Source of the DNA: Planctomycetota bacterium
GTDB taxonomy: Bacteria > Planctomycetota > Planctomycetia > Pirellulales > Lacipirellulaceae
Direction of reading: 5' to 3'
Assembly (NCBI GenBank): GCA_003576855.1
Contig: QEVI01000003.1
Location: 1 to 55,303, forward strand
DNA length: 55,303 nt
Under the pieces are notes generated by a model. The model made no database searches and was not told where the DNA came from. It saw nothing but the letters and a program-made list of their open reading frames with translations. Positions 18,601 to 24,995 of the stretch are shown here, in pieces; within the stretch, counting starts at the first letter, position 1, and every line of letters starts with the position of its first letter. The position numbers were made by a program, and so were the translations under genes.

Positions 18601-20016
18601 GGGTGCCAGTACGTCAACAAGGAGTTCCTGCGGTTCGTCGGCAGCGCCCTGGCCGACGTCCAAGGCATGAACTGGCTGAACTACGTCCACCCCAGCGACG
18701 CCAACGAGTACTACAAGAGCTACGTGGACGCGTTCGAACATCGACGCCCCATCGTCGCGCAATTCCGCTTCCGCCGCGCCGACGGCGAGTACCGTTGGCT
18801 CTCCGCGACCGGCGCCCCTCGCTTCCGGCCCGACGGCGCGTTCCTCGGCTACGTCGGCTGCTCCGTAGACATCACGGATATGAAATCGTCCGAAGAAGCG
18901 CTTCGCGAGGCCGATCGTCGCAAGGACGACTTCCTGGCCATGCTGGGCCACGAATTGCGAAATCCGCTCGCCGGCATCGTCACCGGCGCTCAGGTCCTCA
19001 GCATGCTCAGCCTGGAACCCGAAGCCGCCGAAATGCAGGCCGTGATTTCGCGGCAGGCCTCCTACATGTCGCGGATCGTCGATGATCTGCTCGACGTCTC
19101 GCGCATCGCCCGCGGAAAGCTGCGGCTACGTCACCAATACGCCAACCTCGGGCAACTGCTGCGCGACACCGTGGACGACTATCGCAAGAGCCGCTCGCTC
19201 GACCAGTGCGAGCTGCGCCTCCGCGTCCCCGACCAGCAGCTCTGGGTGTGGGCCGATCCCGCGCGGCTCGCCCAGGCCTTTTCCAACATCATCCACAACA
19301 GCTACAAGTTCAGCGACGGGGCCAACGTCATCACCGTCGAGCTGGCGGCCGATCCCGCCGCGGACAGGGCAATTGTTACGATCACCGACCGCGGCATCGG
19401 CATGGCCAAGGAAACGCTCGATCGGCTGTTCGAGCCATTCAGCCAGGCCGACACGACGCTGGAACGCAGTCGCGGCGGGCTGGGACTGGGCTTGGCCCTC
19501 ACCAAGGGACTCGTCGAACTGCATGGCGGCGACATTCGAGCGCACAGCGCGGGGCTCGGCCGCGGGGCGACGTTCAGCATCACGTTGCCGTGCGCCGCGC
19601 CGCCCGCCGAAACCGACGCCGCTGCGACCCCCCTCAGCCGCGCCGACAGCCAGCGCGTGCTGATCATCGACGATCGCCGCGACGCCATTCTGCCCCTCCA
19701 CAAAATGCTCGAAATGGACGGCCATACCGTCGAAACCGCCATGGACGGGCCCTCGGGCGTGAAGCTGGCCGGTTCTTTTCATCCGCACGTCGTGTTGTGC
19801 GACATCGGCCTGCCGGCGCCGATGAACGGCTACGCCGTCAGTCGCGCGTTGCGGACGCTGCCCGAGTTGGCGTCGGCCTACTTGGTGGCGGTCACCGGCT
19901 ATGGCCACGACGAGGCGCGGCGCCTGGCCAAGGACGCAGGGTTCGATTACCACGTCGCCAAGCCGGTCGGCAGGCTGCAACTGCGCGAGATCCTGGCTCG
20001 CCGGCCGACGTTTTGA
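15661..20016 (+). CDS. Multi-PAS hybrid histidine kinase
   Basis: This cytoplasmic sensor has about 1451 residues and no membrane segment. In order it has PAS (27-143), GAF (164-320), six more PAS/PAC units (about 331-1075), HisKA (1081-1156) with phospho-acceptor His in GHELRNPLAG, and a HATPase. The N box is NIIHNSYKFSDG, G1 is DRGIGMAKE, and G2 is GGLGLGLALTKG. A C-terminal receiver (1330-1450) has the acidic pair in IIDD, Asp in VVLCDIGLP and Lys in HVAKPVG. Seven PAS units suggest several signals, possibly redox or small ligands. Because it ends in a receiver, output needs an Hpt step, and a free Hpt protein is encoded at 28559. I prefer the ATG at 15661 over a TTG at 15640. The NtrC-type regulator follows 160 bases downstream. 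Confidence 0.93.
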   Translation: MTTSAATENGLKTAGETPSAGQPAHWQLIERLPAAVYACDVTGRITLFNEAAVRLWGVRPQLGHTRWCGSHRIYSTDGQPVPLDRCPMAVSLREQRPVPPTEIVVERPDGQRRHVLAHPELIRDDAGAVIGAQNMLVDITELKETEAALAGAKDDLAAQVEALTNLHDLAMTLAGPLDLHSALVAVVQTLVRVHGAQAGLVALHDPESGYLKTAASVGFSRRGQQLLGNVLPGMLAGARGSAFATGRRAVVEDVESDPRFEAYRAAAREAGFRAVHSTPILTRTGDLLGALSVHFAQRRVPTRREEQFADLCARHAADAIEAARSQQALRESEQRFSMFMRHLPGLAWIKDADGRYVFVNDAAERAFRRTQGELYGRTDRDLFSPATARQFTENDQQALTARTAVETIETLEHEDGVHHSLVSKFPIPGPNGEPSLIGGIAIDVTERVHAEQALRDSEERFRAVTMNAPVAIFIKDLEGRYTLCNPIASQALGAPQGAVGRTDYDLLPREVADRIRQFDLEVVNGGRAIECEEVLPRGGADRFFLSAKFPLRNVEGATIGVAGVAVDVTDRKRAQQALRESERRLLLATQAGKVGVWAWDIECNRISWSESLQNMLGANPAELPDGEGFESLVHPDDRPRVQQALQAALERNAPLELEFRAVRPDGGHAWLFSNASVIREGGKPVRMLGATLDITERKQSEIALSDSEARFRALARHAPVGIFQTDERGNNVFVNEGWQQMAGMTAEQAKGEGWINAIHPEDRERVLAGWNDALARTANSEAEFRFLRPDGVVTWLQGKAVPLRDQQGDMYGYIGTVVDITARKDAEAALRNSERMYRAIGESIDYGIWVCDAEGRNIYASESFLNLVGITQEQCSNLGWTELLHPDDVDQTVAAWRQCVAAGGSWDIEHRFRGRDGKWHPILARGVPVKNNRGEIVAWVGINLDISELKEVESELRESEARFRNMADNAPVLIWVHGVGGCQYVNKEFLRFVGSALADVQGMNWLNYVHPSDANEYYKSYVDAFEHRRPIVAQFRFRRADGEYRWLSATGAPRFRPDGAFLGYVGCSVDITDMKSSEEALREADRRKDDFLAMLGHELRNPLAGIVTGAQVLSMLSLEPEAAEMQAVISRQASYMSRIVDDLLDVSRIARGKLRLRHQYANLGQLLRDTVDDYRKSRSLDQCELRLRVPDQQLWVWADPARLAQAFSNIIHNSYKFSDGANVITVELAADPAADRAIVTITDRGIGMAKETLDRLFEPFSQADTTLERSRGGLGLGLALTKGLVELHGGDIRAHSAGLGRGATFSITLPCAAPPAETDAAATPLSRADSQRVLIIDDRRDAILPLHKMLEMDGHTVETAMDGPSGVKLAGSFHPHVVLCDIGLPAPMNGYAVSRALRTLPELASAYLVAVTGYGHDEARRLAKDAGFDYHVAKPVGRLQLREILARRPTF

Positions 20017-20176
20017 CAGCCGCAGGCGCGCTCCACAATCCGGCCGCCCAACTCCCGGCCCGGGGGGACTCTCGCAAATCCCCTGCCGCCGGATAGAATG
20101 AGTTTCTCGTAAACCCGATCGCCGGCAGCGGGCCGGTTTCTGGCCGTATCTGGCCACAGGATAGTGGTTTTTAAGC

Positions 20177-21628
20177 ATGGCTAGTCTGCTCGTGATCGAC
20201 GACGATCGTACGGTTCTCCTCCTCGTCAAGAAGGCGTTCAAGGATTCCGACGTGGTCGTCCATTGCGCCGGCGCCGCCGAAGAAGGCATGCAACTGCTGC
20301 ACGAGCACCGGCCCGACGCGCTGCTGCTGGACATCATGCTGCCCGAAACTTCAGGCATCGAACTGGCGCACGAGATTCGCGCCATCGACAACCGCCTGCC
20401 GCTGATCTTCATCACGGCGATGAACGACAGCGACACGGCCATCGAAGCCATGAAGATGGGCGCGTACGATTACCTGCTGAAGCCGCTGGACATCCGCCAG
20501 GTCCGCATCCTTATCGAGCGGGCGCTGGAAGTTCGGCGGTTGATGAACTCGCCCGTGCGGCTGCAAGAAGCGGAACCCGACTCCGAAGACAGCGACGTCC
20601 TGGTGGGCCGCAGCCCCAAGATGCTGGAAGTGTACAAGCAGATCGGCCGCGTCGCCGCGCAAGACGTGACCGTGCTCATCCGCGGGGAAAGCGGTTCGGG
20701 CAAAGAACTGATTGCCCGAGCCCTGTACCAGCACAGCCATCGCAACGGCGCCTGCTTCATGGCCGTCAACTGCGCCGCTCTGACCGACACGCTGCTGGAA
20801 AGCGAACTGTTCGGTCACGAAAAGGGCGCCTTCACGGGCGCCGACCGCCGGCACATCGGCCGCTTCGAGCAGTGCCATGGCGGTACGATTTTTCTCGACG
20901 AAGTCGGCGACATGTCCCCCGCCACCCAGAGCAAAGTCCTGCGACTGCTCCAAGAGCAGAAGTTCGAGCGGGTCGGCGGGCACGAGACCATCTCCGTGGA
21001 CGTCCGCGTGATTTCCGCGACGAACCGCGACCTGGAGCAGATGATCGAGAACAACGCATTCCGCCTCGACCTGTTTCACCGCCTGAACGGCTTCGAAATC
21101 CAGTTGCCGCCCCTGCGCGAGCGCCAAGGCGATCTCAAGCTCCTGCTCGACCATTTCCTCAAGAGGTTCAACGCGCAACTCCGCAAAAACATCACCGAAA
21201 TATCGCCCGAAGCGCTCCGCATGCTGGAGAATTACACCTGGCCCGGCAACATCCGCGAACTGCAGGCGGCCGTCCGGCGGGCGATGCTCATGGCCACCGG
21301 TCCGACCATCGTGCCGGAGTTGCTGCCCAAAGAAATCGTCGAGAACCTGCCGTCCGGCGCTGTGGCCCGCCGCGCCGCCAGCAGCGATGGCGCGCTAACC
21401 GTCGATCTGGCCGGTTTCGTCGATGAACGTCTCGCGGCCGACTCGATCAACTTGTATCAAGAGGCCCTGCATCTACTCGAACGATACCTGTTGACGCGCG
21501 TCTTGCGCGAGACGCAAGGGAACCAGTCGAAGGCCGCCCGCCGGCTGGGAATCACCCGCGGCAGCCTGCGGAACAAGATGCGCGAACTGGGAATCCAGGT
21601 CGGACAGGTCGTCGAACCCGGCGAGTAA
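20177..21628 (+). CDS. NtrC-family sigma-54 activator (response regulator)
   Basis: The protein has 483 residues. The receiver (1-120) has DDD at 8-10, phospho-acceptor D52 in LLLDIMLPETSG and K102 in LLKPLD. The AAA+ domain (about 141-375) has Walker A GESGSGKE (170-177), the sigma-54-contact loop GAFTGA (217-222), Walker B GGTIFLDE (235-242), and an arginine-finger region FRLDLFHRL. A Fis-type helix-turn-helix lies near 440-475 (NQSKAARRLGITRGSLRNKM). It should hydrolyse ATP to open sigma-54 promoters after phosphorylation. It directly follows the hybrid kinase and lies amid seven sigma-54 promoter candidates, so these are its likely targets. That link is inference. Confidence 0.95.
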   Translation: MASLLVIDDDRTVLLLVKKAFKDSDVVVHCAGAAEEGMQLLHEHRPDALLLDIMLPETSGIELAHEIRAIDNRLPLIFITAMNDSDTAIEAMKMGAYDYLLKPLDIRQVRILIERALEVRRLMNSPVRLQEAEPDSEDSDVLVGRSPKMLEVYKQIGRVAAQDVTVLIRGESGSGKELIARALYQHSHRNGACFMAVNCAALTDTLLESELFGHEKGAFTGADRRHIGRFEQCHGGTIFLDEVGDMSPATQSKVLRLLQEQKFERVGGHETISVDVRVISATNRDLEQMIENNAFRLDLFHRLNGFEIQLPPLRERQGDLKLLLDHFLKRFNAQLRKNITEISPEALRMLENYTWPGNIRELQAAVRRAMLMATGPTIVPELLPKEIVENLPSGAVARRAASSDGALTVDLAGFVDERLAADSINLYQEALHLLERYLLTRVLRETQGNQSKAARRLGITRGSLRNKMRELGIQVGQVVEPGE

Positions 21629-21675
21629 GCCTCGCCCTCGAGCACGCTGCGCCGCTTCCCTTCATTCGCCGCGCA

Positions 21676-21900
21676 CTACCACGGCTTGAGACGCCAGCCG
21701 AGCACAAAGCCCAACCCGAACGCCCACAGGGCCACCGTCTCGGGCCGCTCGCGCGCGTACTGCCGCAAGGCGTCAACGATCTGCTGGCCCGATATCTGGC
21801 TTTCCGCAGAGCGGTGCGGCTGAAACTCGGATGTCCATCCTCCGGTTAATCCGCCTGTTTCAGGCGTTAACGTCTGCCCGAAATTGCCCGCTGTTTGCAT
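21676..21900 (-). CDS. Small membrane protein, 74 aa, unknown
   Basis: A polar N-terminal part (QTAGNFGQTLTPETGG) is followed by an amphipathic stretch IVDALRQYARERPETVALWAFGLGFVLGWRLKPW. The arrangement 'RERPETVALWAFGLGFVLGW' is like the C-terminal anchor of YqjD/ElaB-type proteins. It is the last gene of the minus-strand run beginning with the CsbD gene at 23931. Its gap to the holin-X-like gene is 62 bases. Its reality rests on this position and on the membrane anchor. Confidence 0.6.
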   Translation of the reverse strand: MQTAGNFGQTLTPETGGLTGGWTSEFQPHRSAESQISGQQIVDALRQYARERPETVALWAFGLGFVLGWRLKPW

Positions 21901-21962
21901 AGGTCATGCCTTGTGAAGTGGTGGCGGCGGCGCGTTGGAAGGCGGTTGCGCGCCGCCAACGA

Positions 21963-22427
21963 TTAGCGTGAAATCGTCGCGCTGGCCTCGGCGGCCGCGG
22001 GATCGCTCAACACATCCTTCAACCACTGGACGTTGCGCCGCAGCTCCTCGCGGAAGGGCTGCAACATACCCCGGTCGCGCTTCAGCGACCATACGGCCAA
22101 GCCCCCGCAAACCGCCGCAGCGGCGATGAAACAGCCGGCCACAATCAGCACGGAGGCCCCTCGACCAAGATCAGTGGTCTCACTCAACAGGTAGCCGAGC
22201 CCGATGATCAGGGCCGGCAGGCTCGCCAGCAGCAACACGACCGCCGCGACGGCTGCGATGGCCGCCCGCACGATCGCCTTCGACCAATCCCGCAAATCTA
22301 CTTTCAGCAATTCCGCCTGCAGCCCGGCCAGCGTGATGACGTCGGCGCTGAGATGGCGAATGTTCCGCCGCATGACTTCATTCGGCGGCCTGGCAGGCGC
22401 GGCGGGATGCGGATAGTCGTCGTTCAT
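21963..22427 (-). CDS. Holin-X-like (phage holin superfamily III) membrane protein
   Basis: The protein has 154 residues. A helical N-terminal part (LSADVITLAGLQAELLKVDLRDW) leads into two long membrane segments (about 54-80 and 90-114, with AAVVLLLASLPALIIGLGYLL in the first). A charged helix with FREELRRNVQWLKDVL follows. This is the layout of the Actinobacterial holin-X/PF07332 group, which is widespread in bacterial chromosomes and not tied to phage. It lies in an operon of YqjD-like and CsbD-like genes. The start ATG overlaps the stop of the upstream gene by 4 bases, implying coupled translation. Confidence 0.8.
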   Translation of the reverse strand: MNDDYPHPAAPARPPNEVMRRNIRHLSADVITLAGLQAELLKVDLRDWSKAIVRAAIAAVAAVVLLLASLPALIIGLGYLLSETTDLGRGASVLIVAGCFIAAAAVCGGLAVWSLKRDRGMLQPFREELRRNVQWLKDVLSDPAAAEASATISR

Positions 22428-22633
22428 CGCTTGACCAGTTTTCCCAGTAAGAGCCCCGTGGCGAAAGCTGCGCCCAGATACACCAGCGGTCGGGCGCTAA
22501 TGGCACACGCCGTCTTGTCCAAAAAGCGACCCGATATCCCGCGGGGAACCCCTGGCGGCGCCAGGCGGCTCACCCCGCTCGCGGGCGTTGCGTCTCGGGT
22601 CGTAGCGAAGCCGTTCGGCAAGTGGCTGATCAT
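22424..22633 (-). CDS. Small protein with C-terminal membrane anchor
   Basis: The protein has 69 residues. A polar Pro/Arg/Thr-rich front is followed by ARPLVYLGAAFATGLLLGKLVKR, a short glycine-zipper membrane anchor as in YqjD/DUF883 proteins. It is coupled to the next gene by an ATGA overlap (22424-22427). No ribosome binding site is obvious. It probably acts with the neighbouring membrane proteins; the function is unknown. Confidence 0.68.
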   Translation of the reverse strand: MISHLPNGFATTRDATPASGVSRLAPPGVPRGISGRFLDKTACAISARPLVYLGAAFATGLLLGKLVKR

Positions 22634-22692
22634 ACGAGTAATTGACTAAGAGCTATGGGCCCGCCAACTCAGCTCCCTAGCGGCGTGCTTAC

Positions 22693-23145
22693 TCAATAAT
22701 ATCGGGGACTGTCGCATTCGTCGTAGACTCCCTCGTCCGCCGTCTCGGGCGGCTTGGCCCCCAACAGGCCGCTTAAACCGCCGCCCGCCATCCGCTGCTG
22801 GGCGACCTTCACGGCAGTGCGCGCCAACATCGGAACGGCCGCGCCGATCATCGTCTTCATCATCCCCTTATTCGAGGACTCGGCAGGCGCGGAGACCCCC
22901 ACGTTGTACTTCTTCAACAGCGCGGCGAGCTCTTTGGCTTCTTCGCTGCGGACGTGCTTCTTCCGCGGGACCACGAGATACCCCAATGCCGCGGCCGCCC
23001 CCATGCATACCCACGGATGGCGCTTGATGTGATAGCGCCAGTCGGTCAGCGTCTTGGCCGAGTCGACGATCTCCTTGACTTCGCACGCGGCGGTCTGGCG
23101 GACCTGCTGCATCCGTCGCCGGATATCGTCAATCGAGTCGCTCAT
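22693..23145 (-). CDS. YqjD/DUF3618-like membrane-anchored protein
   Basis: The protein has 150 residues. The N-terminal SIDDIRRRMQQVRQTAACEVKEIVDSAKTLTDWRYHIKRHPW is a helical region ending in the 'HPW' seen before membrane anchors of DUF3618/YqjD proteins. A short hydrophobic segment follows (VCMGAAAALGYLVVP). The C-terminal part has a second Gly/Ala-rich segment (MMKTMIGAAVPMLARTAVKV) and an acidic tail. YqjD-type proteins tether ribosomes to membranes in stationary phase in E. coli; whether this one does is unknown. It is the third gene of the CsbD operon. Confidence 0.75.
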   Translation of the reverse strand: MSDSIDDIRRRMQQVRQTAACEVKEIVDSAKTLTDWRYHIKRHPWVCMGAAAALGYLVVPRKKHVRSEEAKELAALLKKYNVGVSAPAESSNKGMMKTMIGAAVPMLARTAVKVAQQRMAGGGLSGLLGAKPPETADEGVYDECDSPRYY

Positions 23146-23264
23146 CGACAGTCCAGTGCTACAGCTTTGAAGGCCTAGAGCCGGTCGCCCACTTGCGACC
23201 TGGTCAAAGAACCGCAGGCGCGCCAGGCGCCGCCCGGCGCGCCCGAGGCGTCACAAATCATTTC

Positions 23265-23438
23265 TCAGACAGGCGGGCGGCCGCGCAACGCGCTGGCTAC
23301 CGCGCTGATGAGAAACAGCACCAGAAACACGAAGAACAGGATCTGCGCGATGCCTGCAAAGTCGGCCGCCAGGCCGCCGAACCCCAGCAGGGCCGCGACC
23401 AAGGCTAGCACCAATAAGGTCAGGGCTAGAGACAACAT
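23265..23438 (-). CDS. DUF1328 (YtjA-type) small membrane protein
   Basis: The protein has 57 residues with two hydrophobic helices. The sequence [29 protein letters not shown] closely follows the DUF1328/YtjA pattern. The ATG at 23438 is preceded by AGGAGAG at good spacing, which decides the start over a longer frame from 23501. Homologues are often induced by osmotic, desiccation or stationary-phase stress. It follows the CsbD gene by 70 bases. A strong GC-rich inverted repeat (near 23218-23244) lies downstream and could slow transcription. Confidence 0.9.
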   Translation of the reverse strand: MLSLALTLLVLALVAALLGFGGLAADFAGIAQILFFVFLVLFLISAVASALRGRPPV

Positions 23439-23508
23439 GGCTTTCACTCTCCTATATTCCGGCTGTCCGCCGTGAGGTAATCGCTCCGTCGCGAACGTCA
23501 ATAGCGGC

Positions 23509-23931
23509 TCACTCCGACCGCATCATTAAACCAATGATTACGCCGGTGATCAGACCGGCGCCGAAACCGATGGCCAGCGATTCAATCGGCCGCTGCTGGA
23601 TCATGCGCTCGGTCTGCGCATAGCCGCCCCGCATGGCGTCGGTGGCGCGGCTGCGGGCCTGATCCATCGAACCGACCGCGCTGGCAGCGTACCCGCGGAC
23701 GGCCTCGGCCACGCGACTGACGCCGCCTGCGCCCGAGGAGGTGATCTCGCCCAGGTACTGCTCGATCCGCTCCCGCGCTTCGCCGGTCTTCCGTTGAATC
23801 AATCCGACCAGTTGATCGACGCTTCCACGAGCCTTTTGGAGGTCGTCGTTGGTGAGTTGCCCCCAGCGCTCGTGCAGCTTGCCCTTGATCTCGTTCCAAT
23901 TGCCTTCCAGAGTTTGTTGGCTGAGTTGCAT
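23509..23931 (-). CDS. CsbD-family stress protein with glycine-zipper anchor
   Basis: The protein has 140 residues. Residues 1-60 are a CsbD domain: [25 protein letters not shown], then [25 protein letters not shown]. Unlike the classical about 60-residue CsbD, the protein continues through an Ala/Arg helix to a C-terminal anchor ([19 protein letters not shown]). The whole therefore resembles a CsbD-YqjD fusion. CsbD is a sigma-B-controlled general stress protein in Bacillus, of unknown mechanism. Promoter candidate P5 lies about 100 bases upstream. It is the first gene of a six-gene minus-strand run down to 21676. Confidence 0.9.
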   Translation of the reverse strand: MQLSQQTLEGNWNEIKGKLHERWGQLTNDDLQKARGSVDQLVGLIQRKTGEARERIEQYLGEITSSGAGGVSRVAEAVRGYAASAVGSMDQARSRATDAMRGGYAQTERMIQQRPIESLAIGFGAGLITGVIIGLMMRSE

Positions 23932-24038
23932 TGCATGCGTCCCCTATCGAGTTTGTTGCACAAGTACGCCAGTGCGCACCAGTCGGTTACCGAACCGTCG
24001 TCGCCAGGCGGCACGCCCCGCGAGTCACCCGTCTGCGA

Positions 24039-24055
24039 TGCAACAGTTATGCCAG
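24039..24055 (-). promoter_or_regulatory. Sigma-54 promoter candidate P5
   Basis: On the minus strand it reads CTGGCATA-N4-TTGCA, with GG (24053-24052) and GC (24041-24040) exactly 10 bases apart. Both elements are near-perfect. It is positioned to transcribe the CsbD operon with a leader of about 95 bases. Confidence 0.7.
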
Positions 24056-24361
24056 TCGTCGGAGGCGCAAAGGCGGCCAGCCGCCCGACGCCGACCTTCC
24101 CCGAACCGCGACCGGCCGGTTCCTTCGAACCAACTTCGCTCTCCGCCCCGCCGGGGCGTTCCTCTCCGCGGCGCCGATACGCTCGCCAACGCCCTTGCCA
24201 TCGCGTGCGCCTCGGCCGGTCACTATGGTCGTCTTTAGATCGTCCCCGGACTGTTTAGCGAGCAGGGTTGCTGCGACCTTCGTGATGCGGGATGCGCCTC
24301 AAGTCAGCGGAATCCGCGAAACGGCGAACCGCGCTTCGCCACCACGAATCGCCTCGCGACT
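24056..24361. other. Intergenic space between divergent promoters P5 and P6
   Basis: About 305 bases without a supportable gene. P5 and P6 diverge from here, as P3 and P4 do at 14.3-14.6 kb, so it should contain activator sites for both operons. None was identified with confidence. Confidence 0.5.
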
Positions 24362-24379
24362 TTGGCACAGCGCTTGCTC
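24362..24379 (+). promoter_or_regulatory. Sigma-54 promoter candidate P6
   Basis: The sequence TTGGCACA-N4-TTGCT has GG at 24364-24365 and GC at 24376-24377, N10 apart. It is the best consensus match of the seven. It points to the BON-domain gene and the permease. The roughly 260 bases before the BON ATG contain no small ORF I can defend. Confidence 0.72.
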
Positions 24380-24649
24380 TGTGCGTGGGCGGTCGCGTTA
24401 CGCGCTTGCCCGTGCTATCGGCGGCGGCGTCGACGCGAGTTCTGGTCCGTTGCCGGCCGCACTCAAGCCACGGAAGTTGCCGACGGGCGAAAAACCAGGC
24501 GCGCCGAATCACGTCGTTCTGGTGTCCGCGATTGATCCGTCCACCGGGTTGTCGCCCGTCGGCATTTGCACCTCGTGTGGCTCGATGACGGCTCGGCAAA
24601 GGCAATCGTGTAAACCCGTCCCGCCGGGCTCGAAACAGACACCTGCTTT

Positions 24650-24988
24650 ATGCCGCCGATTGCGTCTACTTCTGTGTTGGCCTCTCCGGCTCGTGAACCG
24701 CGCCGGGGCAAAGCGGGCCTAGAAAACCCCGTCAGCCGAGCCGACGCGGCCGGGGCCGCGAGCCGACCGAAGCGGGATCTTCAGCGAGCCGTCCTCGACG
24801 CCCTCTGGCGGTCGGGGTACGCGGCGCTGTCGTTCATCGGGTGCGACGTGGATGCCGGGCGCGTCGTCTTGCGCGGCTCCGTGCCCAGCTACCACCTGAA
24901 GCAGTTGGCCCAGGTGTGCGCACGGCGAGTCGACGGGGTCGCCATGGTCGAAAACCGACTCACCGTCTCCGACCGCGCGTCAACATAG
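24650..24988 (+). CDS. BON-domain protein
   Basis: The protein has 112 residues. After an Ala/Arg-rich front of about 40 residues comes a single BON-type domain. It reads LQRAVLDALWRSGYAALSFIGCDVDAGRVVLRGSVPSYHLKQLAQ, then GVAMVENRLTV. BON domains occur in OsmY-like stress proteins and bind phospholipid or act as structural modules. There is no signal peptide, so it is probably cytoplasmic unless the start is further in. The permease gene begins 7 bases after its stop, indicating one operon under P6. Confidence 0.8.
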   Translation: MPPIASTSVLASPAREPRRGKAGLENPVSRADAAGAASRPKRDLQRAVLDALWRSGYAALSFIGCDVDAGRVVLRGSVPSYHLKQLAQVCARRVDGVAMVENRLTVSDRAST

Positions 24989-24995
24989 GCAATGA

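Noticed and set aside
19126-20451. Long minus-strand frame opposite the kinase and regulator
   Set aside because: No domain; overlaps clear HATPase, receiver and regulator coding sequence.
21897-21910. Eighth GG-N10-GC site on the minus strand
   Set aside because: Its -12 element overlaps the ATG of the 74-residue gene (21900), so a transcript would lack the start codon. Probably a chance match.
21904-22110. Minus-strand frame of 68 codons
   Set aside because: Overlaps the holin-X-like gene in another frame and has no domain.
21963-22427. Holin-X-like gene as evidence of a prophage
   Set aside because: No phage structural, lysis or integrase gene is near; the family is common in ordinary chromosomes.
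14529-24355. Shared CGAATCGCC word near P4 and P6 as an enhancer
   Set aside because: Different distances from the promoters (about 55 and 18 bases) and not palindromic; likely coincidence in GC-rich DNA.
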